Assembly (NCBI RefSeq): GCF_040869045.1
Contig: NC_090319.1
Location: 286,537,693 to 286,601,692 of the forward strand
Length of the DNA: 64,000 bases
DNA from: Eurosta solidaginis
Lineage: Eukaryota; Arthropoda; Insecta; Diptera; Tephritidae
Direction: 5' to 3'
Below are positions 54,756 through 64,000 of the stretch, one piece after another. A model generated the notes under the pieces. That model ran no database searches and was not told where the DNA came from. It worked only from the letters and a program-made list of their open reading frames with translations. Both the position numbers and the translations under genes were made by a program. Position 1 is the stretch's first letter; every line of letters starts with the position of its first letter.

Positions 54756-56330
54756 AAAATGGTCGGGTTTACTATTAACTGTGCAGATCCAGAAATAAGT
54801 AAAACCTGCAGGCTGCCAGATTACTACCCCCCACCTGATTATGACGAAGTCAGAATAGCAATAACCAGATTGAAAAACAACAAGGCCACAGGCGCTGATG
54901 GATTGCCTGCGGAGCTATTCAAATGTGGCGGCGAGGAGATGGTCAGGCGCATGCATCAGCTTCTTCGCAAAATATGCATGCCCGACGTTTCGAATCTAAG
55001 TGTTCTTTGCCCTGTTCACAAGAAAGGGGATACTGAAAACTGCACCAACTATCGCGCGATCAGCCTTCTTAATATCGCATATAATGTCCTGTCAAGTGTA
55101 TTGTGTGAAAGATTGAAGCCCACCGTGAATCAACTGATTGGACCATATCAGTGAGGCTTTAGACCTGGTAAATCTACCATCGACCAGATTTTCACAATGC
55201 GCCAAATCTTGGAAAAAAAAAACGGGACAAAGAATCGACAAACATCACCTCTTCGTCGATTTTAAAGCCGCCTTCGACAGAAAGGAGCTGTCTTTATGCG
55301 GCTATGTCTGAATTTGGTTTCCCCGCAAAATTTATACGGATGTGCAAAATGACGTTAAGCAACACCGTCAGCTCAGTCAGAATTGGAAGGACCTCTCCGA
55401 GCCGTTGGAAAGTAAACGAAGTTTCAGACAGGGTGACCCACTATCGTGCGAATTCTTTAATTTGATCCCGGAGAAAATCATAATAGCTGCAGAACTTAAC
55501 CGCTCTGGAATAATATTCTATAAAAGCGTGCAATTATTGGCGTATGCTGATGACATTGATATCGTCGGCGTAAACACTCGCGCCGTTAGTTCTGCTTAGT
55601 CCAAACTGGTGGTGAATGAGGACAAAACGAAGTGCCTGCTGTCATCGAGCAAAGAGTCAGCGCATATGCACCTTGGCAACCACGCTACTGTTGGCAGCCA
55701 TAATTTCGAAATAGTAAAAGACTTTGTTTATTTGGGAACCAGGATCAACACTAGCAACAACATCAGCTATGAAATCCAGCGTAAAATCACTCTTGCCAAT
55801 AAATGCTACTTTGGACTAAGTAGGCAATTGAAGAGTAAGGTCTTCTCTCGGCAAACGAAAATCATACTCTACAAGTCACTTATCGTACCCGTCCTGCTGT
55901 ATGGTGCAGAAGCATGGATCATGACAACATCAGATGGGAGTCTTCGAGAGAAAAGTTCTTCGAGAGATTTATGGACCTCTACGCATTGGCGATGGTGAGT
56001 ACCGAAGAAGATTTAACGATGAGCTTTACTAGCTATACGCAGACATCAACATAGTCCAGCGAATTAAAACGCAGCGGCTGCCCTGGCTAGGCCATGTTAT
56101 GCGAATGAAAGATGACGCTCCGGCCATGAAAGTGTTTCTATCAGAACCCACCTATGGAAGCAGAGGTAGAGGGCGGCCCCCACTCCGTTGGAAGGACCAA
56201 GTGGAAAACGATTTAAAATCCCTTGGTGTGGCAAATTGGCGCCGGTTGGCAGAGAGAAGGAGCGACTGGCGCGCCTTGTTGAGCGGGCATAACCGTTTAA
56301 ACGGTTAAGCGCCAATTAAGTAAGTACGTA
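54756..56330 (+). pseudogene. RTE-like LINE reverse transcriptase, 5'-truncated, degraded
   Basis: Frame 1 (54759-55154) has LKNNKATGADGLPAELFK, LCPVHKKGD, NYRAISLLNIAYNVLSS. The expected YQCGFRPGKST continues with TGA instead of TGT for Cys. Then LFVDFKAAFD after a shift, GDPLSCEFFN, LAYADDIDIVG (YADD at 55543-55554) in frame 2, VNEDKTKCLLS, FVYLGTRIN, VPVLLYGAEAW in frame 3, and RLPWLGHVMRMKDDA, GRGRPPLRWKDQVE, NWRRLAERR in frame 4. The 3' end has a perfect AACCGTTTAAACGGTT palindrome and an AAGT tail. I place it with RTE-type elements from memory; the clade is not certain. Confidence 0.85.
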
Positions 56331-56690
56331 ATTCCAGGTGCCAATTATAGCCGTAAAGAAAACAGCTGATATTCTAGAAGAAGCATGCTTAAGCTGTGGT
56401 ATGGCAGTGTGAGCTGCAGGACGAAACGCTGGAGCACATTCTGTGTTGGTGTCTTGCACTAGCAAAGTCAAGGCTCGAGCTACTAAGGGCGATAGAGTTG
56501 TCAGATCTCAAAGCAGCAATTAGCTCGTTCCAAAATCTTCCAGTATTTGCCACGATGCAGTTATACTGTAACAAAAGTGCTGGTACCTAATTGGAATTTT
56601 TCCGTTTGGTTATCAACTAAATTCTGGTAACACTATGGACGCATTAAGTCTTTATGGACCGGCCAGTTCAAACCAACCTTACCTAGGTCG
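56331..56690 (+). pseudogene. I-type LINE C-terminus and 3' UTR relic
   Basis: A plus frame reads CLSCG, a frame break, DETLEHILCWCLALAKSRLE and ISSFQNLPVF, a C-x2-C ... H ... C tail like that of RNase-H-bearing LINEs. The 3' UTR GTAACACTATGG...GGACCGGCCAGTTC and tail AACCAACCTTACCTAGG follow. It starts right after the AAGT tail of the preceding LINE. Confidence 0.65.
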
Positions 56691-57202
56691 TCATTATAAC
56701 AAAAGCTGAGATAAGCCATTTGTTTTTTTGAAATTTACCAAACAACATCATAGTGAGAGGTTTCTGAGAACTTAACGAATATTTTGAATCAAAAGTACCA
56801 AAGCTTTGGATTTTTTACTTTTCTAAAATTAGTTGGTCTAATATTCATATACATACATGCACATACCTGCACACGAAATAATTTCGCTGCATTCATAAAG
56901 TTTCATACACATACACACACACACTTATGTACACAAATCAGCATATAAAATAATTAAAAGTTAGTGTAAAAATAAACTAATTAAAATAAATAGCAATTGG
57001 TAAAATGAAAATTCAATTACCTTGTTGATTTAATTTCAATAGTGTGTTGCATTAATTATATAGTTATACTCACTAACAAAGTGCTGATGAAGTTTTGGAA
57101 ACCTCGCTTAAGCTTTAAAACTCTCATCGGTGTCTGTACATATGTACATATGTAGTTGTGCCCAGCCTAGAAGCTTATACAACTTGCATTACGCATTGGT
57201 GG
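56691..57202. other. Anonymous DNA
   Basis: Contains a short (CA)n at 56908-56922; no supported gene. Confidence 0.45.
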
Positions 57203-57210
57203 ATTGTAGC

Positions 57211-58502
57211 CACGGTTGCCACTTTGGGTCCATTTGGACCAAAAATTGTCCATTCCAACCTCATTTGGTCCACTGGTCCATTTTCTTCAATTTTGGTCCT
57301 TTTTAGGCAGTTGCCACTATTTTGGTACTTTTCTTTCTTTTTCAGTCGGGTAAAAATTCACAATATTGCCCAAAAAATTTGCAGGACATTCGTTAACCCA
57401 CATATAATTTTGAATTTGCTTGAATGGATTTCTCACCACAAAAAATTGCTCAGTCAATAAAAATGTACGAGAACAGTGACATTTCACCTAGGAAATAATC
57501 TAGGCGAGGCATTAAAAAGAAAAGTGTTGGCAAGCACACTGTCGTTAATTGTTGATGAAACAGCCGACTTATGAAAAAAAAACTCTTGTTTAATTTTTAT
57601 AATAATAATGACTAGATATTTCCATCGGTTTATAAACACTTATTGAAAGATTTTTGTCACTAGTAGAGCTAAAAGTATGTATTTCAAATGCACTTGCACT
57701 TCTAAGAAATTTTACAAGGATTGCAACTGAAGAAGCGTGGAGTTTAATGAATTGAAAACTAAGTAAAGGAATGAAACTAATTCATTTTGTATTAAGTGTA
57801 CTTGCCACTTACTTAATTCAAGCCTATCGAGAGATATTGAGAGTTTGTGAAGGCACGTCGATATTTAAATCTTTTTCACCCAGCACAAGAAATATTTTAA
57901 CTGGAAGGCAGAAATACTTCTTGAATGCGATAACTTTATAATTGTACAACGAATGCGATTAAAAAATTTTATTTTTTTATACAGCTGTTGAAGCAAATGC
58001 AAAAGAGATTTGATTTTGGAAGTAATATTTTGTGTAAAATTATCCCCGTAGGTTCTAGCATTAACCCCTGATGCCAATTTTCCACATAGTGCGACCAGAA
58101 CGCAAATTTTTGAACCCTTCCTTACTAAACTTTAACTGCGCTTTACATTTTATTTCATTGCAACCAACAATATAATGCTGGAACTAAAAACTTTGTTAGT
58201 AAATCTAGGTTCACAACGTTAGGTTGGCGCACGATATACACCTATTCTAGAAATGTGAAAATATAGTACCATGAACTACATTTTATTTTTGTTTGTTCCT
58301 TGAATTGAAGCAAAGTATTTATTATGTCTAGTAAAATTTTATATAGGAAACCATAGAAACATCCTAAAGTTTTGTATTTTACAACGAATACGACCTCCTT
58401 ATATACCAATAAAATAAAACTAAAATTTGGTCTTTTTTTTGAGATTTAGTTCTTTTTTCCGTGAATTTTGGTCCCAAATGAAAACATGGTGTGGCAACCG
58501 TG
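57211..58502. mobile_element. hAT-like MITE copy 2, uninterrupted, 8-bp TSD
   Basis: Perfect 12-bp inverted ends CACGGTTGCCAC/GTGGCAACCGTG, extended imperfectly by GGTCC...GGACC motifs. Flanked by ATTGTAGC (57203-57210, 58503-58510). At 1292 bp it is the intact reference for the split copy at 49422-53651. No transposase frame. An 8-bp TSD suggests hAT, although the terminal CACGG is not a perfect YARNG. Confidence 0.9.
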
Positions 58503-58552
58503 ATTGTAGCAGCGCAATCGTATCGATTTGCATACATATGTACATATATATA

Positions 58553-59120
58553 TATACATTTATTTATTTATTTATTTGAATTAGTCTACGAACATGAAAA
58601 ATATCCTTACAGACTATGAGTAAATAAAATTTAGCAAATTAATGGATTATTTGAAATTTGAAGTATAAAGAAAATATGATTTCGAGACCGAAAAATCAAT
58701 ATCGATAGAATTAGAGATTATATTGAATTCATTAACATCCCTTGACAAAGGGGCGTTTCGAGGATAGTTTGTCTTATAAAGTTTTCGCAATAGAAAATAT
58801 TTGAATATCGCAGTGTTCTTTGCGGGACATTAAGATAAATGCGCTCCAGAAGGTAAGTACAGTCAACAGTTCTTTGTATAATGCCAAAAACAAAAGTTAA
58901 CGAGAGGACAGACCTTTTTTCTAAAGATTTAAGATTTATTAACAATGATCGCGACCTGTAGGAGGGAACTGGTTCCGTGAAGCGAAGGCAAAGCAAAGCG
59001 TATTTAAGAAACACTTTTTGAACACGTTCTATCCTGTCTATCCAAAATTGATGAAATGGACACCAGATAAAGGCTGCATACTCCAGATAGGGACGTACAA
59101 AAGTGGTGTAAAGCACTTTT
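58553..59120 (-). pseudogene. Jockey/CR1-like LINE C-terminal relic with AAAT tail
   Basis: A 132-codon minus frame reads LYTTFVRPYLEYAAFIWCPF and IDRIERVQKVFLKYALL, the conserved block after the RT palm in Jockey/CR1-type LINEs. It ends near 58718, followed by about 150 bp of 3' UTR and an (AAAT)n tail at 58558-58577. The palm and endonuclease are missing through 5' truncation. Confidence 0.82.
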
Positions 59121-59677
59121 AATGTATAGAGATTTGAGAACTCAGAACTATTTCTTCTAAGAAAACCTAGCCTTCATATATAAAAATATTCAGGATTTAA
59201 AGAGAAGTCGATTAAGCAATATATAGCAGCTATGTAGTATTTGAGGTAGTTTTAAATTTATAGCTTGCAAATAATGAAGCTTTGCGTTCTGCTGTAACAC
59301 TGCGGTAGGTATGCAGCTCCGAGGAAGTCCTTTGTTGTACAGCGAAGTTAACAACTTGGAGCTTGGTAAAAAAAAAAATGTTGCGGCCCGTCGTTAGGTT
59401 TTTAGTCGAGGTTGTCCTAATTCAAGCTGTGCGCTCTACCTACTAAGCTATGACATCTGTAACACATACAATATCAACATACTTCATATGTGTAACAAAA
59501 TGTTGGGAAAAAGCAAATTATGGCTTTTCACAAATCAAAGTTTTTGTTTTTAAATTTTCAGCAACTATTTTAAACTCTTGAGTTTTGTTTTATAGCAATT
59601 TCACACAGTGATCTGATGAGATAATTAGTCAAGTTTTCTACATTAAAGAAGTTATTGAAATCAATCCTCCATACATA
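59121..59677. other. Anonymous DNA
   Basis: No supported gene. GTTGCGGCCCG...CTACCTACTAAGCTATGACATC at 59388-59455 vaguely recalls a tRNA-like half but lacks A and B boxes. Confidence 0.4.
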
Positions 59678-61296
59678 CAAGTAGGGAATACTAAGTTCGG
59701 GTGTAACCGAACATTACATACTCAGCTGAGAGGTTTGGAGACAAAATAAGGGAAAATCACCATTTAGCAAAATGAACCTAGGATAACCCTGGAATCTGTT
59801 TGTATGACATGGGTATCAAATGGAAGGTATTAAAGAGGATATTAAAAAGGAGTGCACCATAGTTCTATAGGTGGACCTTGGGTGAATCTAGAATGTGTTT
59901 GTACGATATGGGTATCAAATTAAAGGTATTAATGAAGGTTTTAAAAGGGAGTGGCCCTTAGTTGTATATGTGAAGGCGTTTTTGAGATATCGATCCAAAT
60001 GTGGATCAGGGAGACCCAGAACATCATCTGTCGGGTACCGCTAATTTATTTATATATGCAATATCACGAACAGTATTCCTGCCAAGATGCCAAGGGCTTT
60101 TGATTTCGTCCTGCAGAATTTTTCACTTTCTTCTACTTAATATGGTAGGTGTCACACCCATTTTACAAAGTTTTTTCTAATGTTATATTTTGCGTCAATA
60201 AACCAATCCAATTACCATGTTTCATCTCTTTTTTCATATTTGGTACAGAATTATGGCATTTTTTTCATTTTTTGTAATTTTCGATATCGAAAAAGTGTGC
60301 GTGGTCATAGTCGGATTTCGTCTATTTTTTATACCAAGATAAAGTGAGCTCAGATAAGTACGTGAACTAAGTTTAGTAAATATATATCGAGTTTAGTAAA
60401 GATATATCAAGTTATCGTGTTAACGGCGGAGCGGAAGGATAGACGGCCGACTGGCTTCAACCGATTTCACCCTTTTTCACAGAAAACAGTTATCCTCATA
60501 GAATCTATGCACCTACCAAATTTCACAAGGATTGGAAAATTTTTGTTCGACATATGGCCTTAAAAGTATTCTAGACGAATTAAATGAAAAAGGGCGGATC
60601 CACTCCCATTTTGAAATTTTCTTTTATATTTGTATTTTGTTGAACCATATCATTACTGGAGTTGAATGTTGTCATAATTTACTTATATACTGTAAAGATA
60701 TTAAATTTTTTGTTAAAATTTGACCTAAATTTTTTTTTTATGTGGGCGTGTTCGTCATCCGATTTGGCAAATTTTTATTTAGCACACATATATTAATAGG
60801 AGTAACGTGATTACCAAATTTCATCATGATATCTTTAATGACTGCGAAATTACAGCTTGCAAAACTTTTAAATTACCTTCTTTTAAAAGTGGGCTGTGCC
60901 ACGCCCATTGTCCAAAATTTTATTAATTTTCTACTTTGCGTCATAAGGTCAACGCATCTACCAAGTTTCATTGCTTTATCCGTCTTTGGCAATGAATTAT
61001 CGCACTTTTTCGGTTTTTCGAAATTTTCGATATCGAAAAAGTGGACGTGGTTATAGTCCGACTTCGTTCATATCTGAGATGAGCGCCCAGGAACCTATAT
61101 ACCAAATGTACCTCAAAATTTACTCAAGTTTTCGTGTTTACGGACGGACGGACGAACGGACATGGCGAAACGAATTTCTATTTTCGCCCAGATCATTTTG
61201 ATATATAGAAGTCTATATCTATCTCGATTCGTTTATGCCGTTACGGATTACTTTTATGCGAACAAAGTTAATATTCTCTGTGAGCTCTACTCAGCA
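59678..61296 (-). mobile_element. HINE-like element, nearly complete
   Basis: Left end CAAGTAGGGAATACTAAG with hairpin GTTCGGGTGTAACCGAAC. Right end reaches GAGCTCTACTCAG and stops just before GAGTATAAA. Preceded by TA rather than AA. It contains a small direct duplication of GTTTAGTAAAGATATAT at 60370-60410. Confidence 0.84.
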
Positions 61297-61519
61297 ATAA
61301 ATTGTTAGTTATCTCATTATCGCTTTGTTGAATGTCCAATTGAGTCGATAGTCTAGGTTTTGCCTGGTATTTTTAATTTTATTGTCAATATTACGAACGA
61401 CAATCAAAACTTAATTATTTTCAATAGTTTACTAAATATACAAAAACCCCAAAAAATTAAAATTTTCATTTTTGCAGCATTTGACGCGAAAATAATATGG
61501 ATTTTTATAAAATAGGCAT

Positions 61520-61968
61520 ATTAGGGTGGCCCTTATAAAAATGCATTTTTTTTGCATGGCACCATCCTAATTGGCTTTCTATCCTGAGAAATTATTTCAT
61601 TATTTTTTAAATTTTTTTTCAAAAATATTGATAGGTCGCTACCGAGGGTTGAATTTTGTATGGTACATGGTTCTCTTACGGTACTATTTACTATTATACC
61701 TTTTCTAGTAACTTTCTAAGATTTTTTTGTCCCAAAATAACATAGATAATCTTTAACAAACCTACATTAAACATTTTATTTCCGTTTTTTTTTCATGGTT
61801 TATCATTATATTATTACAACAATTTTTCGAAGAGTTTGGCCTTTGGTAGCGACCTCTAAAAGACTTACAAAATAAAAAATATACGTCATCAGTATTTTGA
61901 GGTAAATAATGATTTTACCGGTTGCCACGTTAATTTTTTAAAAGTAGAAAAATAAGAATCACCCTAAT
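61520..61968. mobile_element. 449-bp MITE with ATTAGGGTG inverted ends
   Basis: Left ATTAGGGTGGCCCTTAT and right complement ATTAGGGTGATTCTTAT. A second inverted pair lies inside: AGGTCGCTACC at 61633 and its complement GGTAGCGACCT at 61846. AT-rich and non-coding. No convincing TSD. Confidence 0.65.
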
Positions 61969-62850
61969 GCACATGCTTGGTTAGGTGCAACATCTGTGAA
62001 TAGTTGCGTATGCATTTTATTTTGATATTCTTTAAAGTTAAGGGGAAAGCGAGTACAAATCATTTGAACAATTTTTTTGTATAAATCGGAATATTTTTTG
62101 GCGCTGCTGATGGATGTTCAATTATGAAGCAAGGGACCCTGTGTGAAAAGAAAAAATTTACTATTTCATTAAACACAATTGTGATTCCATTAAGTTTCTG
62201 TGTGAAATTAGTATAAGAACCAAATTTTCTGCAAGTATCAAATTGATAAAAAATCTTATTATACTTTTTGATTTTTTTTTTTAAACAATTTGGTAATTTC
62301 AGACTTATTGTTATGTTAAGTTATATATATAAACCGCACAAAATAATAAAACGGAGTCTTAAATTTGATGGGTTTAAATATAGGTTAAAAAAGTTTGAAA
62401 AGTTGCTTAAAACCATGTTTAACTTTTAGGCTCATATATCTAGCCGTGTAACTTTTTGCCGGTGTCAAACTTAGCATACCATTTCATGGTTATGAAAGGT
62501 ATTTGTTGTTGATTTTTCCGACAGGCATAAATATCCATCTGGGAGACACTAGAAACTCTTATTAGTTAAAAATACAAAAACTTGCAAGAGTACTAAAAAC
62601 CCTGAGACTTTAAGCACATTTACATACATATATACATTAGACTGGGTGGGTTCCCATATGCCATATGATACAAAAAATTTTTAAAAGACCACACCTAAAT
62701 ATGAAACTTATTTTGAGATTGTATAGCTGTAATTATTTTGGTCTTAAGAAACTATGTTGATTTATGAGCTTCATTTTGAGCCGGGTGCTCGTTTTCCGTA
62801 GTTCGATGAAACCAGTAGCTTACTTTGAGGACATCTCATTTAAAAGAAAA
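61969..62850. other. Anonymous DNA
   Basis: No supported gene or repeat. Confidence 0.4.
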
Positions 62851-64000
62851 CAAGTAAGGAAGGCTAAGTTCGGGTGTAACCGAACATTACATACTCAGCT
62901 GAGAGCTTTGGAGACAAAATAAGGGAAAATCAACATTTAGCAAAATGAACGTAGGGTAACCCTGGAATGTGTTTGTATGACATGTGTATCAAATGAAAGG
63001 TGTTAATGATTATTTAAAACGTAGTGGGCCTTAGTTCTATAGGTGGACGCCTTTTCGAGATATCGCAATAAGGGTGGACCAGGGGTGACTCTATAATGTG
63101 CTTGTACGATATGGGTATCAAATTAAAAGTATTAATGAGAGTTTTAAAAGGGAGTGGCCCTTATTTGTATATGTGAAGGCGTTTTCGAGATATCGACCAA
63201 AATGTGGACCAGGGTGACCCAGAGCATCATATCTCGGCTACCGCTAATTTATTTATATATGTAATACCACGAACAGTATTCCTGCCAAGATACCAAGGGC
63301 CCTTGATTTCGCCCTGCTGAACTTTTTCATTTTCTTCTACTTAATATGGTAGGTGTCACAACCATTTTACAAAGTTTTTTCTAAAGTTATATTTTGCGTC
63401 AATAAATGGTTCACCCGGCGGCCACCGTGGTGTGATGGTAGCGTGCTCCGCCTATAACACCGTATGCCCTGGGTTCAACTCCCGGGCAAAGCAACATCAA
63501 AATTTTAGAAATAAGATTTTTCAATTAGAAGAAATTTTTCTAAGCGGGGTCGCCCCTCGGCAGTGTCTGGCAAGCGCTCCGATTGTATTTCTGCCATGAA
63601 AAGCTCTCAGTGAAAACTCATCTGCCTTGCAGATGCCGTTCGGAGTCGGCATAAAACATGTAGGTCCCGTCCGGCCAATTTGTAGGGAAAAATCAAGAGG
63701 AGCACGACGCAAATTGGAAGAGAAGCTCGGCCTTAGATCTCTTCGGAGGTTATCGCGCCTTACATTTTTTTTTTTTTAATGGTTCACCCTTTTTTTCGTA
63801 TTTGGTATAGAATTATGGCATTTTTTTCATTTTTCGTAATTTTCGATATCGGAAAAGTGGGCGTGGTCATAGTCGGATTTCGGCCATATTTTACACCAAG
63901 ATAAAGTGACTTCAGATAAGTACGTGAACTAAGTTTAGTTAAGATATATCGTTTTTTGCGCAAGTTATCGTGTTAACGGCCGAGTGGAAGGACAGACGGT
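62851..64000 (-). mobile_element. HINE-like element, cut by the window end, hosting a SINE
   Basis: Left end CAAGTAAGGAAGGCTAAG with hairpin; two minisatellite units; GTGGGCGTGGTCATAG at 63857; runs off the window inside the CGGACGG region. A SINE interrupts it at 63417-63777. Confidence 0.87.
63417..63777 (+). mobile_element. Complete tRNA-derived SINE with 12-bp TSD
   Basis: Flanked by AATGGTTCACCC (63405-63416 and 63778-63789). The head GTGGTGTGATGGTAGCGTGC is A-box-like, and the B box GGTTCAACTCC (63472-63482) is a perfect pol III match, so the head derives from a tRNA. The body has CGCCCCTCGGCAGTGTCTGG, GCCATGAAAAGCTCTCAGTG, ATCTGCCTTGCAGATGCCGT and GCCAATTTGTAGGG. It ends CGCGCCTTACA followed by a T run instead of poly-A. 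It is the reference for five other copies in the window. A 63-codon antisense frame is not a gene. Confidence 0.95.

Noticed and set aside
59388..59455. tRNA-like segment
   Set aside because: No A box or B box match and no stem complementarity.
63417..63500. tRNA gene
   Set aside because: A and B boxes are present but there is no cloverleaf with acceptor stem or 3' end; six related copies continue into the same SINE body.

Overview
The window is repeat-dense, AT-rich, intron-poor-looking animal DNA with no host gene that I can support. The mix of families points to a higher fly, most likely a tephritid fruit fly or a close relative. That assignment rests on recognising repeat families from memory and was not searched. 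Nearly every kilobase with recognisable structure is a mobile element, and many elements sit inside others.

The dominant family is a dispersed element with about a dozen copies (1-265, 8934-12468, 18381-21231, 23468-23870, 25190-26855, 30026-31230, 33714-34624, 36449-39071, 43430-45855, 50546-53604, 59678-61296, 62851-64000). One end reads CTTACTTG and is preceded by a 6-bp hairpin (GTTCGG/CCGAAC). The other end begins TATACTCAG or TATACCCAG. An inverted subterminal motif (ATACTCAGCTGAGA) occurs near both ends, and insertion is between T residues. Many copies carry 126-130 bp minisatellites. I infer a Helentron-associated (HINE/DINE-1-like) non-autonomous family.

Region by region: 1-5.1 kb holds a solo LTR with TSD, a Penelope-like GIY-YIG remnant with a hammerhead-ribozyme-like motif, and a CGATA-rich repeat. 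5.15-8.93 kb is a 5'-truncated LINE with endonuclease, reverse transcriptase and RNase H, broken by about five frameshifts. 8.9-12.5 kb is a three-layer nest (HINE > Helitron-like insert > hAT element with TSD). 13-16.6 kb holds a TA-flanked MITE containing a SINE, LINE 3' ends, and a 43-bp LINE micro-insertion with a perfect 11-bp TSD. 16.7-22.7 kb is a 6-kb element with near-identical ~500-bp inverted arms, carrying an unrecognised Cys-rich protein relic split by a HINE. 23-49 kb mixes HINE copies, SINEs, LINE relics and anonymous DNA. 49.25-54.04 kb is another three-layer nest (TAA-flanked element > hAT > HINE). 54.7-64 kb holds LINE relics, a second hAT copy, a MITE, and a complete SINE with 12-bp TSD inside a HINE.

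No gene set works together here. The window is a record of layered transposition in which TSDs and paralogous copies allow relative dating. The most unusual objects are the 6-kb inverted-arm element and the HINE-like family, whose termini show compensatory stem changes.
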